A stretch of 6,211 nt of DNA, taken from contig JAQGJZ010000276.1 of NCBI GenBank assembly GCA_028290385.1, positions 1-6,211 on the forward strand. The letters run 5' to 3'. The DNA comes from Enterovirga sp. (GTDB taxonomy: Bacteria; Pseudomonadota; Alphaproteobacteria; Rhizobiales; Beijerinckiaceae). A program made the position numbers and the translations under genes. Positions within the stretch are counted from its first letter, which is position 1. Each line of letters opens with the position of its first letter. The notes beneath the pieces were generated by a model. The model saw only the letters and a program-made list of their open reading frames with translations. It ran no database searches and was not told the DNA's origin. This document shows, in pieces, positions 5,389 to 6,211 of the stretch.

Positions 5389-6211
5389 ATGAACGCGGAC
5401 AGCGACGATGGGGAGGGAATCGACCTCTGGGCCGAGCGGCGGCGCATCGCCGAGAGGGCGCGCGGCGAGAAGGAATGGGGGCTCTGGGGCCCCTACCTGG
5501 CCGAGCGCCAATGGGGAACGGTGCGGGAGGATTACAGCCCGGACGGCAACGCCTGGCGGGCTTTCACGCACGAGGATGCGCGCTCACGGGCCTATCGCTG
5601 GGGGGAGGACGGGATCGCCGGCATCTCCGACGAGCGCTCCTTCCTGTGCCTCTCGCTCGCCCTCTGGAACGGGCGCGACCGCATGCTCAAGGAGCGGCTC
5701 TTCGGCCTCACGAACGAGGAGGGGAACCACGGCGAGGACGTCAAGGAGATCTACCACTATCTCGATGCCACCCCGAGCCACGCCTACCTGAAGTTCCTGT
5801 ATCGCTACCCGCAGGCGGCCTTTCCGTATGACGAACTCGTGCGGGCCAACCGGGAGCGCGGCAGAAACGCCCCGGAATACGAGCTCGGCGAAACCGGCAT
5901 CTTCGAGGGCGGGCGCTTCTTCGACGTGACTGTCGAATACGCCAAGGAGGACGCCGACGACATCCACGCGGTCGTAACCGCGACCAATCGCGGGCCAGAC
6001 GCTGCGGAGTTGCACCTCGTCCCGCTGCTGTCGTTTCGCAACATCTGGGCCTGGCGGGCGGATGCGGTGCCGTGGCGACCGAGAATGACCCTCGAGGCGG
6101 AACACGGAATCCTTTGCGAGCATCCGCGCCTCGGCATCTACCGTCTCGTGTACGACGGCAGCCCGGACGTCCTGTTCTGCGAAAACGAGACAAACCGCAG
6201 GCGCCATGCCG
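5389..6211 (+). CDS. GH63/MGH1-like glycoside hydrolase (glucosidase), N-terminal part, cut at right edge
   Basis: The frame is open from ATG 5389 through the last base, giving 274 visible residues; the family is usually about 850-900 aa, so roughly 30% is present. The N-terminal region matches the bacterial 'glucosidase' group related to GH63 alpha-glucosidases and mannosylglycerate hydrolase. Recognisable stretches are WGLWGPYLAERQWGTVREDY (30-49), HEDARSRAYRWGEDGIAGIS (61-80), FLCLSLALWNGRD (85-97), KERLFGLTNEEGNHGEDVKE (101-120), IYHYLDATPSHAYLKFLYRY (121-140) and ENETN (265-269). This region forms the beta-rich N-terminal domain. The alpha/alpha-barrel with the catalytic acids lies beyond the window, so activity and substrate cannot be judged. 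There is no signal peptide, so the enzyme is probably cytoplasmic and may hydrolyse a glucoside or compatible solute such as glucosyl- or mannosylglycerate (inference). It is divergent from the secreted-protein gene, with 252 bases between starts. Its downstream partners, perhaps trehalose or glucan genes, are out of view. Confidence 0.9.
   Translation, partial: MNADSDDGEGIDLWAERRRIAERARGEKEWGLWGPYLAERQWGTVREDYSPDGNAWRAFTHEDARSRAYRWGEDGIAGISDERSFLCLSLALWNGRDRMLKERLFGLTNEEGNHGEDVKEIYHYLDATPSHAYLKFLYRYPQAAFPYDELVRANRERGRNAPEYELGETGIFEGGRFFDVTVEYAKEDADDIHAVVTATNRGPDAAELHLVPLLSFRNIWAWRADAVPWRPRMTLEAEHGILCEHPRLGIYRLVYDGSPDVLFCENETNRRRHA

Noticed and set aside
5253..5831. A 192-codon plus-strand frame overlapping the glucosidase start
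   Set aside because: It overlaps the glucosidase in another frame, and its Arg/Gly/Pro-rich translation has no family pattern. The 5389 frame carries all the GH63-type motifs.
5584..6207. A 207-codon minus-strand frame opposite the glucosidase
   Set aside because: Antisense to a strongly matching glycoside hydrolase, with no domain signal of its own.
1..6211. CRISPR arrays, tRNA or rRNA genes, insertion sequences, att sites, defence systems
   Set aside because: No regularly spaced repeats, no tRNA cloverleaf or rRNA-like sequence, no transposase, integrase or nuclease motifs were seen on either strand.

Overview
The window is GC-rich (clearly above 60% by eye) and densely coded, with the strongly G/C-biased third codon positions and short gaps typical of an alphaproteobacterial chromosome. 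Gene content (Tat-exported MsrP, FadD, a GH63-type glucosidase, Pro/Ala-rich envelope proteins) and protein style suggest Hyphomicrobiales, possibly the Methylobacterium group. The genus is an inference from memory of similar proteins, not a search result. I see no rRNA, tRNA, insertion sequence, phage gene or CRISPR array.

Layout from left to right. (1) Bases 1-710, plus strand: the C-terminal three quarters of a LysR-family regulator, cut by the window edge. (2) 711-932: a gap holding three inverted repeats. The last is a convincing intrinsic terminator reading on the plus strand; the gap may be a long 3' UTR or a small RNA. (3) 933-5136, minus strand: four genes transcribed right to left. 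In order of transcription these are a small secreted protein of unknown function, a membrane-anchored helix-hairpin-helix (ComEA-like) protein, a long-chain acyl-CoA synthetase (fadD) and the periplasmic methionine sulfoxide reductase catalytic subunit (msrP). The first two are 27 bases apart and look like one operon. fadD and msrP follow gaps of 110 and 176 bases and may have their own promoters. (4) 5137-5388: a divergent intergenic region with short palindromes. (5) 5389 to the right edge, plus strand: the N-terminal 274 residues of a GH63/MGH1-like glycoside hydrolase, open at the edge.

The genes do not form one obvious pathway. MsrP repairs oxidised methionines in periplasmic proteins, FadD activates fatty acids for beta-oxidation or lipid synthesis, and the glucosidase probably acts on a small glucoside or compatible solute. 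No gap exceeds 300 bases. I found no convincing novel multi-gene system. The most unexplained parts are the two-gene envelope operon, an msrP lacking its usual msrQ partner, and the structured 711-932 gap.
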